Assembly (NCBI GenBank): GCA_016703545.1
Contig: JADJBX010000006.1
Location: 1-64,000 of the forward strand
Length of the DNA: 64,000 nucleotides
Origin: Candidatus Amarobacillus elongatus
GTDB taxonomy: Bacteria > Chloroflexota > Dehalococcoidia > Tepidiformales > Tepidiformaceae
Direction of reading: 5' to 3'
The number at the start of each line of letters is the position of its first letter. Position 1 is the first letter of the stretch. Position numbers and translations under genes: made by a program. Positions 9,295 to 17,492 of this stretch are shown here, one piece after another. The notes beneath the pieces are model-generated. The model did no database searches and was not told the origin of the DNA. It worked only from the letters and a program-made list of their open reading frames with translations.

Positions 9295-9711
9295 ATGATT
9301 GGCAACGCCGACCAGGACGACTTCATCAACCGCAACAAGTGGGCGGTCATCACCAGCCTGCGCAAGGACGGGAGCCCCAGCTCGTCCGTGGTCTTCTTCG
9401 CCCGCGAGGGCGACGAGCTCATTTTCAGCACCACCAAAGACCGCCTGAAGGCGAAGACGGTGGCCGCCGACCCCCGCGTGGCCCTGTGCGTGCTCGATGA
9501 GGGCGCACCCTTCGGGTACGTGACGGTCGAAGGGCCGGCGACGATCGAGGACGGCGACATCGTGCCGTCGCACATCCGCATCAACGAGGCGATGCGCGGC
9601 GGCCCCTTCACGCCGCCCGACGGGTACGAGGCGAAGCTGCGCAGCGACGGCCGCGTCATTATTCGCGTGAAGGCCGAACGCGTCTCGGGCGTGCCGCGGC
9701 GGCGGGCGTAG
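9295..9711 (+). CDS. PPOX-class F420-dependent oxidoreductase
   Basis: 138 residues, the normal length for the small split-barrel pyridoxamine-phosphate-oxidase-like proteins that use F420 or a flavin. It opens with FINRNKWAVITSLRKDGSP and continues with VVFFAREGDELIFSTTKDRLKAKTVAADPRVALCVLD, the standard cofactor-phosphate and barrel strands. Starts at ATG 9295, nine bases after CGGAGG; an upstream extension to 9214 has no ribosome site. Substrate unknown. Together with the LLM enzyme at 45.6-46.5 kb it suggests F420 use. Confidence 0.85.
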   Translation: MIGNADQDDFINRNKWAVITSLRKDGSPSSSVVFFAREGDELIFSTTKDRLKAKTVAADPRVALCVLDEGAPFGYVTVEGPATIEDGDIVPSHIRINEAMRGGPFTPPDGYEAKLRSDGRVIIRVKAERVSGVPRRRA

Positions 9712-9717
9712 TCCTCC

Positions 9718-10170
9718 ATGGAGGACCGCGACGAGCTGCTCGCGCACTACGAGGCGATGCGCGCCGACCTCGTGGCCGCCATCGCGGGGCTCGACGCACA
9801 GGCGATGACCGCGCCCGTCATCGACGGCTGGTCCGTGGTGGATCACCTCGCGCACCTGGCCTTCTGGGATGAGCTGCGCGCGAGCGACGTGGAGCGCATC
9901 TCGGCGGGGTTCGAGACCGCGTGGCGGATGGCGCCGGGCCAGGACGACATCCTCAGCGGCGTCGTCCACGAATGCCGCCGGCCGCTCTCGCCCGAGCAGG
10001 CGTTGTGGGAGCTGGACCGGTCACGCGCGCGGCTGGTGGCCGCTCTTCGCGGCGCTACCGGCCCCGCTCTCGAACCGGAGCGGTACGGCGAGGCCGGGCT
10101 GCGTTCGGTCCACGAGGCACAGCACGCGGCCTGGATTCGCGCCTGGCGAAGTGGTTCCGACTCGGGGTAA
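9718..10170 (+). CDS. DinB-like / mycothiol-dependent isomerase-fold protein
   Basis: 150 residues. It has the four-helix metal-binding layout of the DinB/MDMPI superfamily: an early helix (LLAHYEAMRADLVAAIAGL), a first histidine helix GWSVVDHLAHLAFW, and a late HEAQHAAWIRAWR helix giving the usual three-histidine metal site. Many members are thiol-dependent transferases, others have no known role. It follows the PPOX gene by six bases and was probably transcribed with it. Confidence 0.75.
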   Translation: MEDRDELLAHYEAMRADLVAAIAGLDAQAMTAPVIDGWSVVDHLAHLAFWDELRASDVERISAGFETAWRMAPGQDDILSGVVHECRRPLSPEQALWELDRSRARLVAALRGATGPALEPERYGEAGLRSVHEAQHAAWIRAWRSGSDSG

Positions 10171-10255
10171 AGGGCCCATCGGAGATTCCCATAGCGTCAT
10201 AACGACAGGGGCCGCCGTATTCGCTTCCCCGGCACTCGCGTAACACAAATGTTCG

Positions 10256-10284
10256 TTGACGCCCCCCGAGCCCTTCCGTAGCAT
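10256..10284 (+). promoter_or_regulatory. Probable sigma-70 promoter of pyrG
   Basis: TTGACG (10256-10261) and TAGCAT (10279-10284) are separated by exactly 17 bases and lie 31 bases before the pyrG ATG, leaving room for a short leader with AGGGGG as ribosome site. Confidence 0.5.
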
Positions 10285-10314
10285 TGGTAGAGCTTCCGGG
10301 AACGCAGGGGGTTC

Positions 10315-11955
10315 ATGCCGAAATTCATCTTTGTCACTGGCGGCGTGGTCTCCTCGGTGGGCAAGGGCATTACCACCGCAAGCCTCGGGCGGATCCTCAA
10401 GTCCCGCGGCGTTTCCGTCTCCATCCAGAAGCTTGACCCCTACCTCAACGTCGATCCCGGCACGATGTCCCCGTACCAGCACGGCGAAGTCTTCGTTACC
10501 TCCGACGGCGCCGAAACCGACCTCGACCTTGGCCATTACGAGCGTTTCATCGACCAGGACCTGACCGTTTCGTCGTCGGTGACGAGCGGCAAGGTGTACC
10601 TCTCGGTCCTCGAACGCGAGCGCCGCGGCGACTACCTCGGCGGTACCATCCAGGCCGTTCCCCACCTGACGAACGAGATCAAGCAGCGCATCTATGCCGC
10701 CGCCGACGAGGCGAAGTGCGATGTCCTCATCTGCGAGGTGGGCGGCACCGTCGGCGACATCGAGGGCGAAACCTTCATCGAGACCATCCGCCAGATTCGC
10801 CACGAGCAGCCGCGGAAGAACGTCCTGTCCGTTCACGTCACGTTCCTGCCCATGGTCGGCGCCACGCACGAGCTGAAGACGAAACCGACTCAGCACTCGG
10901 TGCGCGAACTGCGCTCGAAGGGTATCCAGCCCGACGTCATCCTCGCCCGCAGCGACTTCACCGTGTCCCGCGACATCCTCGACAAGATCGCTCTCTTCTG
11001 CGACGTCGACCCGCGCGCCGTGGTAGCGATGGAAACGGTCTCGAGCATCTACGAAGTGCCGCTCATCCTCGAAGAGCGCGGCCTCGGCGATTACGTGCTC
11101 GAGCGGCTCGGCCTCTCGGGCGCCCGCGACCTCGATGAGTGGCGCGAAATGGTGGAGCGGCTGAAGCACCCGGCCGGTTCGGTCGAAGTGGCCGTGGTCG
11201 GCAAGTACGTCGAGCTGCACGACGCCTACCTCTCCATGAAGGAAGCGCTCGCGCACGGCGGCATCGCCAGCAACGTCGAGGTCGATATCCGCTGGGTTCA
11301 GGCCGAGCTCCTGGAGACGCGCCCCGCCGAGGATTTGCTCGCGGGCGTGCGGGGCATCATCGTGCCCGGCGGGTTCGGTGAACGCGGCTGGGAAGGCAAG
11401 ATCGCCGCGGCCAATTACGCGCGCACCCACGGCGTGCCCTACCTCGGGCTCTGCCTCGGGATGCAGGTCATGGTCACGGAGTTCGCGCGCAACGTGTGCG
11501 GGCTCGAAGGCGCGAACACCACCGAAATCGACCCCGAATCGCCACACCCGGTGATTTCGCTGCTCGAGGAGCAGATGGGAATCACCAACAAGGGCGGCAC
11601 CATGCGGCTGGGCCAGTACCCCTGCACGCTGGGCGACGGTTCGCTCGCGGCCGAGGCGTACGGCACGAACCTGGTGTTCGAACGCCATCGCCACCGCTGG
11701 GAGTTCAACAACGCCTACCGGGGCATTCTCGAAGGGCACGGGCTGCGCGTGAGCGGCACTTCGCCGGATGGCTCACTCGTCGAGATCAGCGAGATCCGCG
11801 AGCACCCGTTCATGCTCGGCACGCAGTTCCACCCCGAGCTGCAGAGCCGCCCCAACCGCCCGCACCCGCTCTTCCGCGACTTCGTGAAGGCGGCGGTACG
11901 CATGGGTGAGGAAGCCGAGTCCCTGGCCGCGGTCGCGGTCGGCGGCGGCCAGTAG
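10315..11955 (+). CDS. pyrG: CTP synthase
   Basis: 546 residues, the usual length. It makes CTP from UTP, ATP and glutamine. The N-terminal synthetase domain (about 1-265) starts KFIFVTGGVVSSVGKGI and has KLDPYLNVDPGTMSP and GGTVGDIE. The C-terminal class I glutamine amidotransferase (about 285-535) has GLCLGMQ with the nucleophile Cys380 and FHPEL with the His-Glu pair. No frame damage. Preceded by a good promoter and convergent with the small gene at 11963. Confidence 0.98.
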   Translation: MPKFIFVTGGVVSSVGKGITTASLGRILKSRGVSVSIQKLDPYLNVDPGTMSPYQHGEVFVTSDGAETDLDLGHYERFIDQDLTVSSSVTSGKVYLSVLERERRGDYLGGTIQAVPHLTNEIKQRIYAAADEAKCDVLICEVGGTVGDIEGETFIETIRQIRHEQPRKNVLSVHVTFLPMVGATHELKTKPTQHSVRELRSKGIQPDVILARSDFTVSRDILDKIALFCDVDPRAVVAMETVSSIYEVPLILEERGLGDYVLERLGLSGARDLDEWREMVERLKHPAGSVEVAVVGKYVELHDAYLSMKEALAHGGIASNVEVDIRWVQAELLETRPAEDLLAGVRGIIVPGGFGERGWEGKIAAANYARTHGVPYLGLCLGMQVMVTEFARNVCGLEGANTTEIDPESPHPVISLLEEQMGITNKGGTMRLGQYPCTLGDGSLAAEAYGTNLVFERHRHRWEFNNAYRGILEGHGLRVSGTSPDGSLVEISEIREHPFMLGTQFHPELQSRPNRPHPLFRDFVKAAVRMGEEAESLAAVAVGGGQ

Positions 11956-11962
11956 CAGCCCC

Positions 11963-12259
11963 CTACCCGGTCGCGCGCTCGTCGAAGCGCTGCGAGGCGT
12001 GCACGTCGTAATCGAGGCCGTAGACGGCGCGTAGCTGCGCGATGGCGGCGAGGGCGCGCTTGCCGTGAGGGCTCGCTGCCCACTCCCCTTCTTCGCCGGG
12101 CATGGGTTCGAAGGAGTGCAGCACGATCTTCTCGATCAGCTGCCCGAGGGTGACGCCCTCGAACTCCGCGAGCCCCTTGAGCACCTTCACCAGCCGCTTC
12201 TCGACGCGCACCCCCAGCTGCACCCGTTCGATGCCAATGGTCGCTACCCGGTCGGTCAT
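11963..12259 (-). CDS. Small ribbon-helix-helix-like protein
   Basis: 98 residues from ATG 12259, which has GGAG nine bases upstream; the frame runs further up but without a ribosome site. The first half, GIERVQLGVRVEKRLVKVLKGLAEFEGVTLGQLIEKIV, looks like a ribbon-helix-helix DNA-binding unit (a beta strand then two helices). The C-terminal part (HGKRALAAIAQLRAVYGLDYDVHASQRF) is not recognised. Could be an antitoxin-type or stand-alone regulator, but no toxin lies next to it. Confidence 0.6.
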   Translation of the reverse strand: MTDRVATIGIERVQLGVRVEKRLVKVLKGLAEFEGVTLGQLIEKIVLHSFEPMPGEEGEWAASPHGKRALAAIAQLRAVYGLDYDVHASQRFDERATG

Positions 12260-12371
12260 GGTGGCTGCTCCGTGGTGTTTAGGGACACAGGGACCAGGGT
12301 AACACAGCCCGAAAATGCGGACGGCCGCGGGGCAGGGTAGCATCCCGGCCACATCCGACCCGAGGTACGCC

Positions 12372-12932
12372 ATGAGCCGACTCACCCCCAGGACCCGCGA
12401 CGAGCTGACGCCCGCTCAGCAGGAGCAGTACGACCGCATCGCCCGCTTCCGGCCGCCGGGTGCGAACGGCAGCATCGGCGGGCCGTTCGACCCGTGGGTG
12501 CGCAGCCCCGAACTGGCGCAGCGCGCCGTCAGCTTCGGCAACTTCATCTGGGAGCGAACGACCCTCGACCGCCGCATCGTCGAGTTCGCCATCTGCGTGA
12601 CGGCGCGGTTCTGGCGGAGCAATGTCGAATGGGTGGCGCACGCGCGCGTGGCGCTGCAGCACGGCGTGACCCAGGACACCCTCGACGCCGTCATGGCCGA
12701 GCAGCTCCCCGCCGGCGCCCCCGCCGACGAGCAGCTGGCGTACGAAATCTGCCAGTCGCTGCACACGACGCACGGGCTGCCGGCGCCGCTGTATCAGCGC
12801 GCGGTCGAAGGGTTCGGCGAGCAGGGGCTGGTCGAGATGATCGCGACGATTGGCTATTACACGATGGTGGCGATGACCTTGAACGCGTTCGAAGTGCAGG
12901 CGCCGGGGGACACGCAGCCGTTCGCGCGGTAG
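12372..12932 (+). CDS. Carboxymuconolactone decarboxylase (AhpD-like) family protein
   Basis: 186 residues. Begins with RLTPRTRDELTPAQQEQYDRI, typical of the large CMD-family subgroup, then ELAQRAVSFGNFIWERTTLDRRIVEFAICVTARF and NVEWVAHARVALQHGV, the helical CMD core with a conserved histidine. The CxxC redox pair of true AhpD is absent (only one cysteine in the helix), so a peroxidase role is unlikely. Start ATG 12372 chosen for the GAGG just upstream. Substrate unknown. Three bases separate its stop from the convergent phosphotransferase. Confidence 0.78.
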   Translation: MSRLTPRTRDELTPAQQEQYDRIARFRPPGANGSIGGPFDPWVRSPELAQRAVSFGNFIWERTTLDRRIVEFAICVTARFWRSNVEWVAHARVALQHGVTQDTLDAVMAEQLPAGAPADEQLAYEICQSLHTTHGLPAPLYQRAVEGFGEQGLVEMIATIGYYTMVAMTLNAFEVQAPGDTQPFAR

Positions 12933-12935
12933 CCG

Positions 12936-13823
12936 TCAGCGCTCCGCGAGCACGGCCGCGATCGTGAGTCGCGCGTTGGCGGCGAGCCCCGGGTTCGTGT
13001 CCCGGTAGTACGGAAGCTGGATGATCGCGACGGAGAGCGCCCACCCGCGCCCCCGCTCCCAGGCCGCTTCGCCGGGCGCGAGCCGCGCGCGGAAGCGCTC
13101 CCGTGCGGCCGGCGGAAGCAGGTTCCACGCCGGCTGCAGGTCGCACGCCGGGTCCCCCGCGCCGAGGCAGCCGAAGTCGATGACGGCGGTGAGTTCGCCG
13201 TCGCGCGCGAGCAGGTTGAACGGCGAGAGGTCGCCGTGAATCCACACGGGTGGCCCCGCCCATGCGGGCGCCGCGAGTGCGCGCTCCCACGCCGCCATCG
13301 CGGCCGCCGTGTCGATTTCGCCGTCGAGGTGGGCGAGCGCGGCGCGCACCGCGCGGTCCCGCGCCGCGAGGGGCACACCGCGGTAGGAGTTGTGCGCGCC
13401 GGGCAGGGGCGCGTCGCTCGCGTCGATCGCCCGCAGGGCGGTCAGGAACTCCGCCAGCGACTCCGCTGCGGCGCCGGGGTCTGCCAGCCGCCCGGCGTGG
13501 GCGGTCTCGCCTTCGAGCCAGCGGTAGACGCCCCATGGGTGCGGGTAGCCCTCGCCCGGCAGCCCTGTCGCCAGCGGCACGGGGATGGCGAGGGGGAGGT
13601 GGGGTGCGAGCACCGGGAGCCAGCGCGCCTCCTTCGCCACCTGCCCCGCCGCCGAGGGCCGGCGCGGCATCCGTACGGCGAGTTCGGGGCCGAGCCGGTA
13701 GAGGGCGTTGTCGGTGCCGGTGGATTCGATGCGCGTCAGTGTCAGGTGCGCCCACGCCGGGAACTGCGCCGCGAGCAGCCGCGCGACGAGCGGGGCATCG
13801 GTGGGGGCTTCATCGGGATGCAT
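12936..13823 (-). CDS. Aminoglycoside phosphotransferase-family protein
   Basis: 295 residues. Kinase-like APH fold: WIHGDLSPFNLL holds the catalytic aspartate and VIDFGCLGAGDPACDL the metal-binding aspartate. The N-terminal nucleotide lobe has TGTDNALYRLG and VRMPRRP with the arginine/lysine strand. Closest in style to the macrolide or streptomycin-type APH groups, but most genomic members phosphorylate unknown small molecules. It is 17 bases after the ABC ATPase gene on the same strand and is probably the last gene of the lexA transcript. Confidence 0.82.
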   Translation of the reverse strand: MHPDEAPTDAPLVARLLAAQFPAWAHLTLTRIESTGTDNALYRLGPELAVRMPRRPSAAGQVAKEARWLPVLAPHLPLAIPVPLATGLPGEGYPHPWGVYRWLEGETAHAGRLADPGAAAESLAEFLTALRAIDASDAPLPGAHNSYRGVPLAARDRAVRAALAHLDGEIDTAAAMAAWERALAAPAWAGPPVWIHGDLSPFNLLARDGELTAVIDFGCLGAGDPACDLQPAWNLLPPAARERFRARLAPGEAAWERGRGWALSVAIIQLPYYRDTNPGLAANARLTIAAVLAER

Positions 13824-13840
13824 GTCCGTGGCCGGCCCCG

Positions 13841-14821
13841 TCAGCCGCGCCAGATCGGGTTGTAGCAGGCGACGTCGTGGTTTGCGCCTTCCGGGCGCAT
13901 GAGCACTGGCGGCGGGTCGTTCCGGCAGACGTTCATGACCTTGGCGCAGCGGGGGATGAACGGGCAGCGCTCCGATGGCTCGGAAAGCGATGGTGGCGTT
14001 CCCGGGATGGCGTGCAGCGGCCCCCCGGCGCCATCGAGCCGCGGCAGCGTGGCAAGCAGCGCGTGGCTGTACGGGTGCAGCGGGCGGGTCAGCATCTCTC
14101 GCGTCGCGCCGGATTCGATGACGCGGCCCGCGTACATCACGGCCACCTCATCCGCGGCCTGCGCGACCACCCCGAAGTCGTGCGTGATGAGCAGGATCGT
14201 GGTGCCGCGCGACTCGCGAAGTGCCTGGAGCTGGTACAGGATCTGCGCCTGCACGGTGACATCGAGCGCGCTCGTGGGCTCGTCGGCGATGAGCACCTCG
14301 GGGTCGAGCGCGGTCGCGATGCCGATCATCACGCGCTGGCACATGCCCCCGGAGAGCTGGAACGGGTACGCCTTCGCCACCCGTTCGGGGTCGGCCAGCC
14401 CGACCTCGCGGAGGATGTCGAGCGCGCGTGCCTTCGCCTCTTTCTTCGGGATCTGCAGGTGGCTCGTGAGCGTCTCGGCGACCTGGTCTCCGATGGAGAT
14501 CACGGGGTTCAGGCCCGCGATGGGGTCCTGGAAGATCATCGCGATGCGGCGCCCGCGGACGGCCCGCAGCTCCTTGTCCGAGAGGTCCATGAGCTCCCGG
14601 CCGCCGAAGAGGACGGAACCGGAGGTGATGGTGGCCTGGGAGGGGAGGATGCGAAGCAGCGCCATCGCGACGGTGCTCTTGCCGGACCCGGACTCCCCAA
14701 CGAGGGCGAGCACCTTGCCCCGGGAGAGGTCAAACGAGACGCGGTCGACCGCGTACGTGGTGGCCTCGCGCGTGCGGTACCGCACGGAAAGGTCGCGGAC
14801 GCTGACGATCGTTTCGTTCAT
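13841..14821 (-). CDS. Oligopeptide/dipeptide ABC transporter ATP-binding protein
   Basis: 326 residues, DppD/OppD type. Walker A GESGSGKST (about 37-45), Q-loop MIFQDPIAGLNPV, signature LSGGMCQRVMIG, Walker B VLIADEPTSALDVT, switch His in LITHDFG. The C-terminal OppC-type extension carries CPFIPRCAKVMNVC with four cysteines plus C at ACYNP, a metal-cluster-like site common in this subfamily. No permease, second ATPase or binding protein lies nearby, so it is an orphan subunit. Start ATG 14821; the open frame reaches 14962 but that would overlap the lexA end. Confidence 0.88.
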   Translation of the reverse strand: MNETIVSVRDLSVRYRTREATTYAVDRVSFDLSRGKVLALVGESGSGKSTVAMALLRILPSQATITSGSVLFGGRELMDLSDKELRAVRGRRIAMIFQDPIAGLNPVISIGDQVAETLTSHLQIPKKEAKARALDILREVGLADPERVAKAYPFQLSGGMCQRVMIGIATALDPEVLIADEPTSALDVTVQAQILYQLQALRESRGTTILLITHDFGVVAQAADEVAVMYAGRVIESGATREMLTRPLHPYSHALLATLPRLDGAGGPLHAIPGTPPSLSEPSERCPFIPRCAKVMNVCRNDPPPVLMRPEGANHDVACYNPIWRG

Positions 14822-14855
14822 GGACCAACGATGGCCGGTACGCCTGGGGGCCGGA

Positions 14856-15497
14856 TCAGCCGCTGGGGCGCAGCGACGAGATGAAGCGGCCCTGGATCTC
14901 GACGTTCTCCGGCGCGGTATAGATGGGCTCCATCGTACTATTCGCCGGCTGAAGGCGTACACGGGTGCCTTCGTGGTAATACCGCTTGAGCGTCACTTCG
15001 CCGCGGTCCTTCAGCCACACGGCCACCTTGTCCCCGTTGGTGGCGGACTGCGCGGGCTCGAGGAAGACGATGTCGCCATCGTCGATCAGGTCCTCGATCA
15101 TCGAGGTGCCCTTCACGCGGAGGGCGAACACGTTCGCGCGGCCACGGACCATGTCCTCCGTCACGGCGACGGTTTCGTCGCTGTCGTTGCCGAAGCGATC
15201 GCTGGTGGGGACGGGGATGGGCTGGCCGGCGGCGATGGTGCCGAGCACGGGGATTTCGACGATGCGGGAGCGGTTGCGGCGCGCGCCGAGGATTTCGATG
15301 CCGCGCGAGACCTCGCGGTCCCGGCGGATGTACCCCTTCTCTTCCAGCTTGCGCAGGTTGTAATCGACCACGCTGGTGCTGGAGATCCCGCAGCCTTCCT
15401 GGATGTCCCGGATGCTCGGGGGGTAGTCCTTGTCCTGGAGGAAGGTCCTCAGGAACTCGAAGATCTGCTGCTGCTTGCCGGACAGCTCTTCTCTCAT
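14856..15497 (-). CDS. lexA: LexA repressor
   Basis: 213 residues. N-terminal winged helix (KQQQIFEFLRTFLQDKDYPPSIRDIQEGCGISSTSVVDYNLRKLE in part), then the S24 peptidase domain. Self-cleavage site is Ala90-Gly91 (TIAAGQP), nucleophile Ser132 in KGTSMIEDLI, general base Lys171 in EVTLKRYY. Represses the SOS response and cuts itself when RecA filaments form. An operator of the GAAC-N4-GTTC type lies 13 bases before the ATG, so it represses itself. The ABC ATPase and phosphotransferase genes follow closely. Confidence 0.97.
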   Translation of the reverse strand: MREELSGKQQQIFEFLRTFLQDKDYPPSIRDIQEGCGISSTSVVDYNLRKLEEKGYIRRDREVSRGIEILGARRNRSRIVEIPVLGTIAAGQPIPVPTSDRFGNDSDETVAVTEDMVRGRANVFALRVKGTSMIEDLIDDGDIVFLEPAQSATNGDKVAVWLKDRGEVTLKRYYHEGTRVRLQPANSTMEPIYTAPENVEIQGRFISSLRPSG

Positions 15498-15508
15498 GTC
15501 GCGCGCCT

Positions 15509-15522
15509 CGAACGAATGTTCG
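15509..15522. promoter_or_regulatory. lexA: LexA operator (SOS box)
   Basis: CGAACGAATGTTCG, a perfect palindrome with GAAC and GTTC separated by four bases, just upstream of the lexA start. This is the operator type used by Bacillus-, actinobacterial- and Chloroflexi-type LexA rather than the E. coli CTGT-N8-ACAG type. Confidence 0.88.
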
Positions 15523-15615
15523 CCGCAAGCCTAACAAGCGCGCGGGATTATCGTCAAACCCTGTTCCGAACAGGGCGCGTTCGTTGCGCGGCGAGGGCGG
15601 ACGGCAGCACGAAGA

Positions 15616-15639
15616 AGCGGGCGCCATTCGGCGCCCGCT
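15616..15639 (-). terminator. Terminator of the 99-residue gene
   Basis: AGCGGGCGCC / GGCGCCCGCT, 10-bp perfect stem, ATTC loop; on the minus strand it follows the stop at 15660 and is trailed by TCTTC. Confidence 0.65.
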
Positions 15640-15659
15640 TGCTCGATCCCCGAGCAGGG

Positions 15660-15959
15660 TTACGCGCGGGTGCCGGTGAACGGGCCCGAGCCGAACATGC
15701 CGAACTGCACGGTGCCACCGATCGTGTCGCCATCGACCTTGCCGCTGAAGGCGAGCTTCATTTCGCCCATCGCGCCATTGATCGTGGCCGCCCACGCGAC
15801 GTCGTCGCCGGAGGTGGTGCCGTCGGTGATGGCGACGGAGCCCTGGCCGCCGCCGAAGGTGCCGCTGAGCGCGCCGCCATCGGCCGCGAGCGTGACGGTG
15901 GCCGGGCGATCCCCCATCGGGGTGTTCATGGTGATGTTGTAGGTGCCGTCGACTGCCAT
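15660..15959 (-). CDS. Small beta-rich protein of unknown function
   Basis: 99 residues, start ATG 15959 with GAGG upstream. The sequence alternates short beta strands and Gly/Asp turns (GTYNITMNTPMGDRPATVTL, GALSGTF, GDTIGGTVQFG, ending GPFTGTRA). This looks like a small lipid-binding-type barrel found in actinobacteria and Chloroflexi, for which I know no function. No signal peptide or cysteine. It is a single-gene unit with its own terminator. Confidence 0.7.
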   Translation of the reverse strand: MAVDGTYNITMNTPMGDRPATVTLAADGGALSGTFGGGQGSVAITDGTTSGDDVAWAATINGAMGEMKLAFSGKVDGDTIGGTVQFGMFGSGPFTGTRA

Positions 15960-16263
15960 GGAGCAAACCTCATACGAATCTGACGGCGAGCCTGAACGGA
16001 TTCCGCCGCGCGCACGGAGGGTAGGCGGCGCGGACGGCCGCTGTCAATAATTCCGAACGACATTCGGGTCGCGAGGGGCGCTTTCCCGCCCCGTATGCCC
16101 CTCTCAACCACCGGTGGAGGAGGCCCGACACTCCGTGTCGCGTTCGGGCCGCCCATTACCCAACGCGACATGAGGTGACGACTTCGTGGAATAAGGTTTC
16201 AAAGTAGTGTGCAGCTGGGAACAATCCAGTATAAGCATCATCATCTTGAGACGGAGAGCCTCC
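15960..16263. other. Intergenic region before the beta-helix gene
   Basis: 304 bases without a gene. It holds small inverted repeats (CCGAA/TTCGG near 16043, CGACAC/GTGTCG at 16127-16141) and a more AT-rich end with a TATAAG at about 16231 that may be the -10 of the downstream gene. Nothing else is recognised. Confidence 0.4.
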
Positions 16264-17397
16264 ATGCGTAGAGCGATTGCGCTCATGGCCTTCATGGCCG
16301 GATCCCTTGTCCTCGGCCTCTCGGCGACCCACGACGCCGAAGCCGCCACCACGTGCACGTTCACCACCATCGGCAGCACCATGCGCCTCAATGCGGACTG
16401 CACCACGGACGCAACCATCCTCATCCCCAACGGCATGACCCTCGACGGGCGCGGCCGCACGATCACCGCCATGGACCCGGTCGCGGGCCACTTCACCGGC
16501 GCCATCGTGAAGAACGCCGGCGCGGTCGCGAACGTCCGGAACCTGAAGCTGAACACGTCCGCGCTGAGCGACGTTTGCGACGACGGCGACGCCCGCCTGC
16601 GCGGCATCATGCTCCAGGGCGCGAGCGGCAACATCACCGATAACACCGTCCAGAACATCAACCAGGGCGCGAGCGGCTGCCAGGAAGGCAACGGCATCGA
16701 AGCCCGCAACGAGCCGTTCGACGGCACGGGCTCGAATCCCACGCGCGTGACCATCACGGGGAACCGCGTCACGCAGTACCAGAAGACGGGCATCCTCGTG
16801 AGCGGCAACGTTCGCGCCACCGTCACGGACAACTACATCTCGGGCATCGGCCCGGTGGGCAGCATCGCCCAGAACGGCATCCAGTTCGGCTACGGCGCGA
16901 CGGGCGTCATCAAGGACAACCGCGTCTTCGCCAACGCCTACACGGGTCCGAACTGGGCCTCGACCGGCATCCTCATCTTCCAGTCGAGCGGCATCCTCGT
17001 GCAGGGGAACGAAGTGAAGGATAGCCAGGTTGGCATCGCCATCGAGACGTGGGGTTGCTTCGCCGGTGGCCCGGCGGCGGCGAACAACAACCACATCGTC
17101 TACAACCGCATCAGCGGCGCCCAGTGGGGCGTGAGCATCGCCGCCTACAGCTACGCTCCGTACAGCGAGTGCGACGCCGAGGCGAACGGCAACAAGATCA
17201 CGAACAACTCGATCCGCGGCGTCCCGGGCGTCGGTGAGCAGGGCATCTTCATCGGCGGCTCCGTCATCGCCGGCACCTTCACCCCCGAAGTCGACCGGAA
17301 CCGTGCCACGTCGAACTACATCGTCGGGTTCGATACCCCCGTCGAAGTCGACGGCGCCACCAACACCGTGTTGAACGCCAACGGCAACGACGCCTAG
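16264..17397 (+). CDS. Secreted right-handed parallel beta-helix protein
   Basis: 377 residues. Signal peptide MRRAIALMAFMAGSLVLGLS with a likely cut after AEA. The body is a beta-helix of the NosD/pectate-lyase-like kind: repeated coils with Asn ladders such as GNITDNTVQNI, RVTITGNRVTQY, ATVTDNYISGI, GVIKDNRVFAN, GILVQGNEV and NNNHIVYNRISG. Six cysteines may form disulfides outside the cell. Such proteins are polysaccharide lyases, epimerases or adhesins; no catalytic set could be assigned. Start ATG 16264 preceded by GGAGAG. Ends with a strong terminator. Confidence 0.82.
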   Translation: MRRAIALMAFMAGSLVLGLSATHDAEAATTCTFTTIGSTMRLNADCTTDATILIPNGMTLDGRGRTITAMDPVAGHFTGAIVKNAGAVANVRNLKLNTSALSDVCDDGDARLRGIMLQGASGNITDNTVQNINQGASGCQEGNGIEARNEPFDGTGSNPTRVTITGNRVTQYQKTGILVSGNVRATVTDNYISGIGPVGSIAQNGIQFGYGATGVIKDNRVFANAYTGPNWASTGILIFQSSGILVQGNEVKDSQVGIAIETWGCFAGGPAAANNNHIVYNRISGAQWGVSIAAYSYAPYSECDAEANGNKITNNSIRGVPGVGEQGIFIGGSVIAGTFTPEVDRNRATSNYIVGFDTPVEVDGATNTVLNANGNDA

Positions 17398-17416
17398 TTC
17401 GTTTCCCGCGAGCAAT

Positions 17417-17446
17417 GCGAAAGGGGCGCCCCGGCGCCCCTTTCGC
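17417..17446 (+). terminator. Strong intrinsic terminator
   Basis: GCGAAAGGGGCGCC / GGCGCCCCTTTCGC, 14-bp perfect stem with a two-base loop, 19 bases after the beta-helix stop codon. Confidence 0.8.
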
Positions 17447-17492
17447 GCGTCACGCGCGGAACCATGCGGCGCTGCGGTACGTTAAACGGGCC

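Noticed and set aside
10021..11739. Open frame of 572 residues antisense to pyrG
   Set aside because: Shadow of pyrG; low-complexity Asp/Glu/Val composition and no recognisable domain.
15559..15582. Second LexA operator
   Set aside because: GTTC-C-GAAC and GAAC-N7-GTTC are present but the spacing does not fit GAAC-N4-GTTC.
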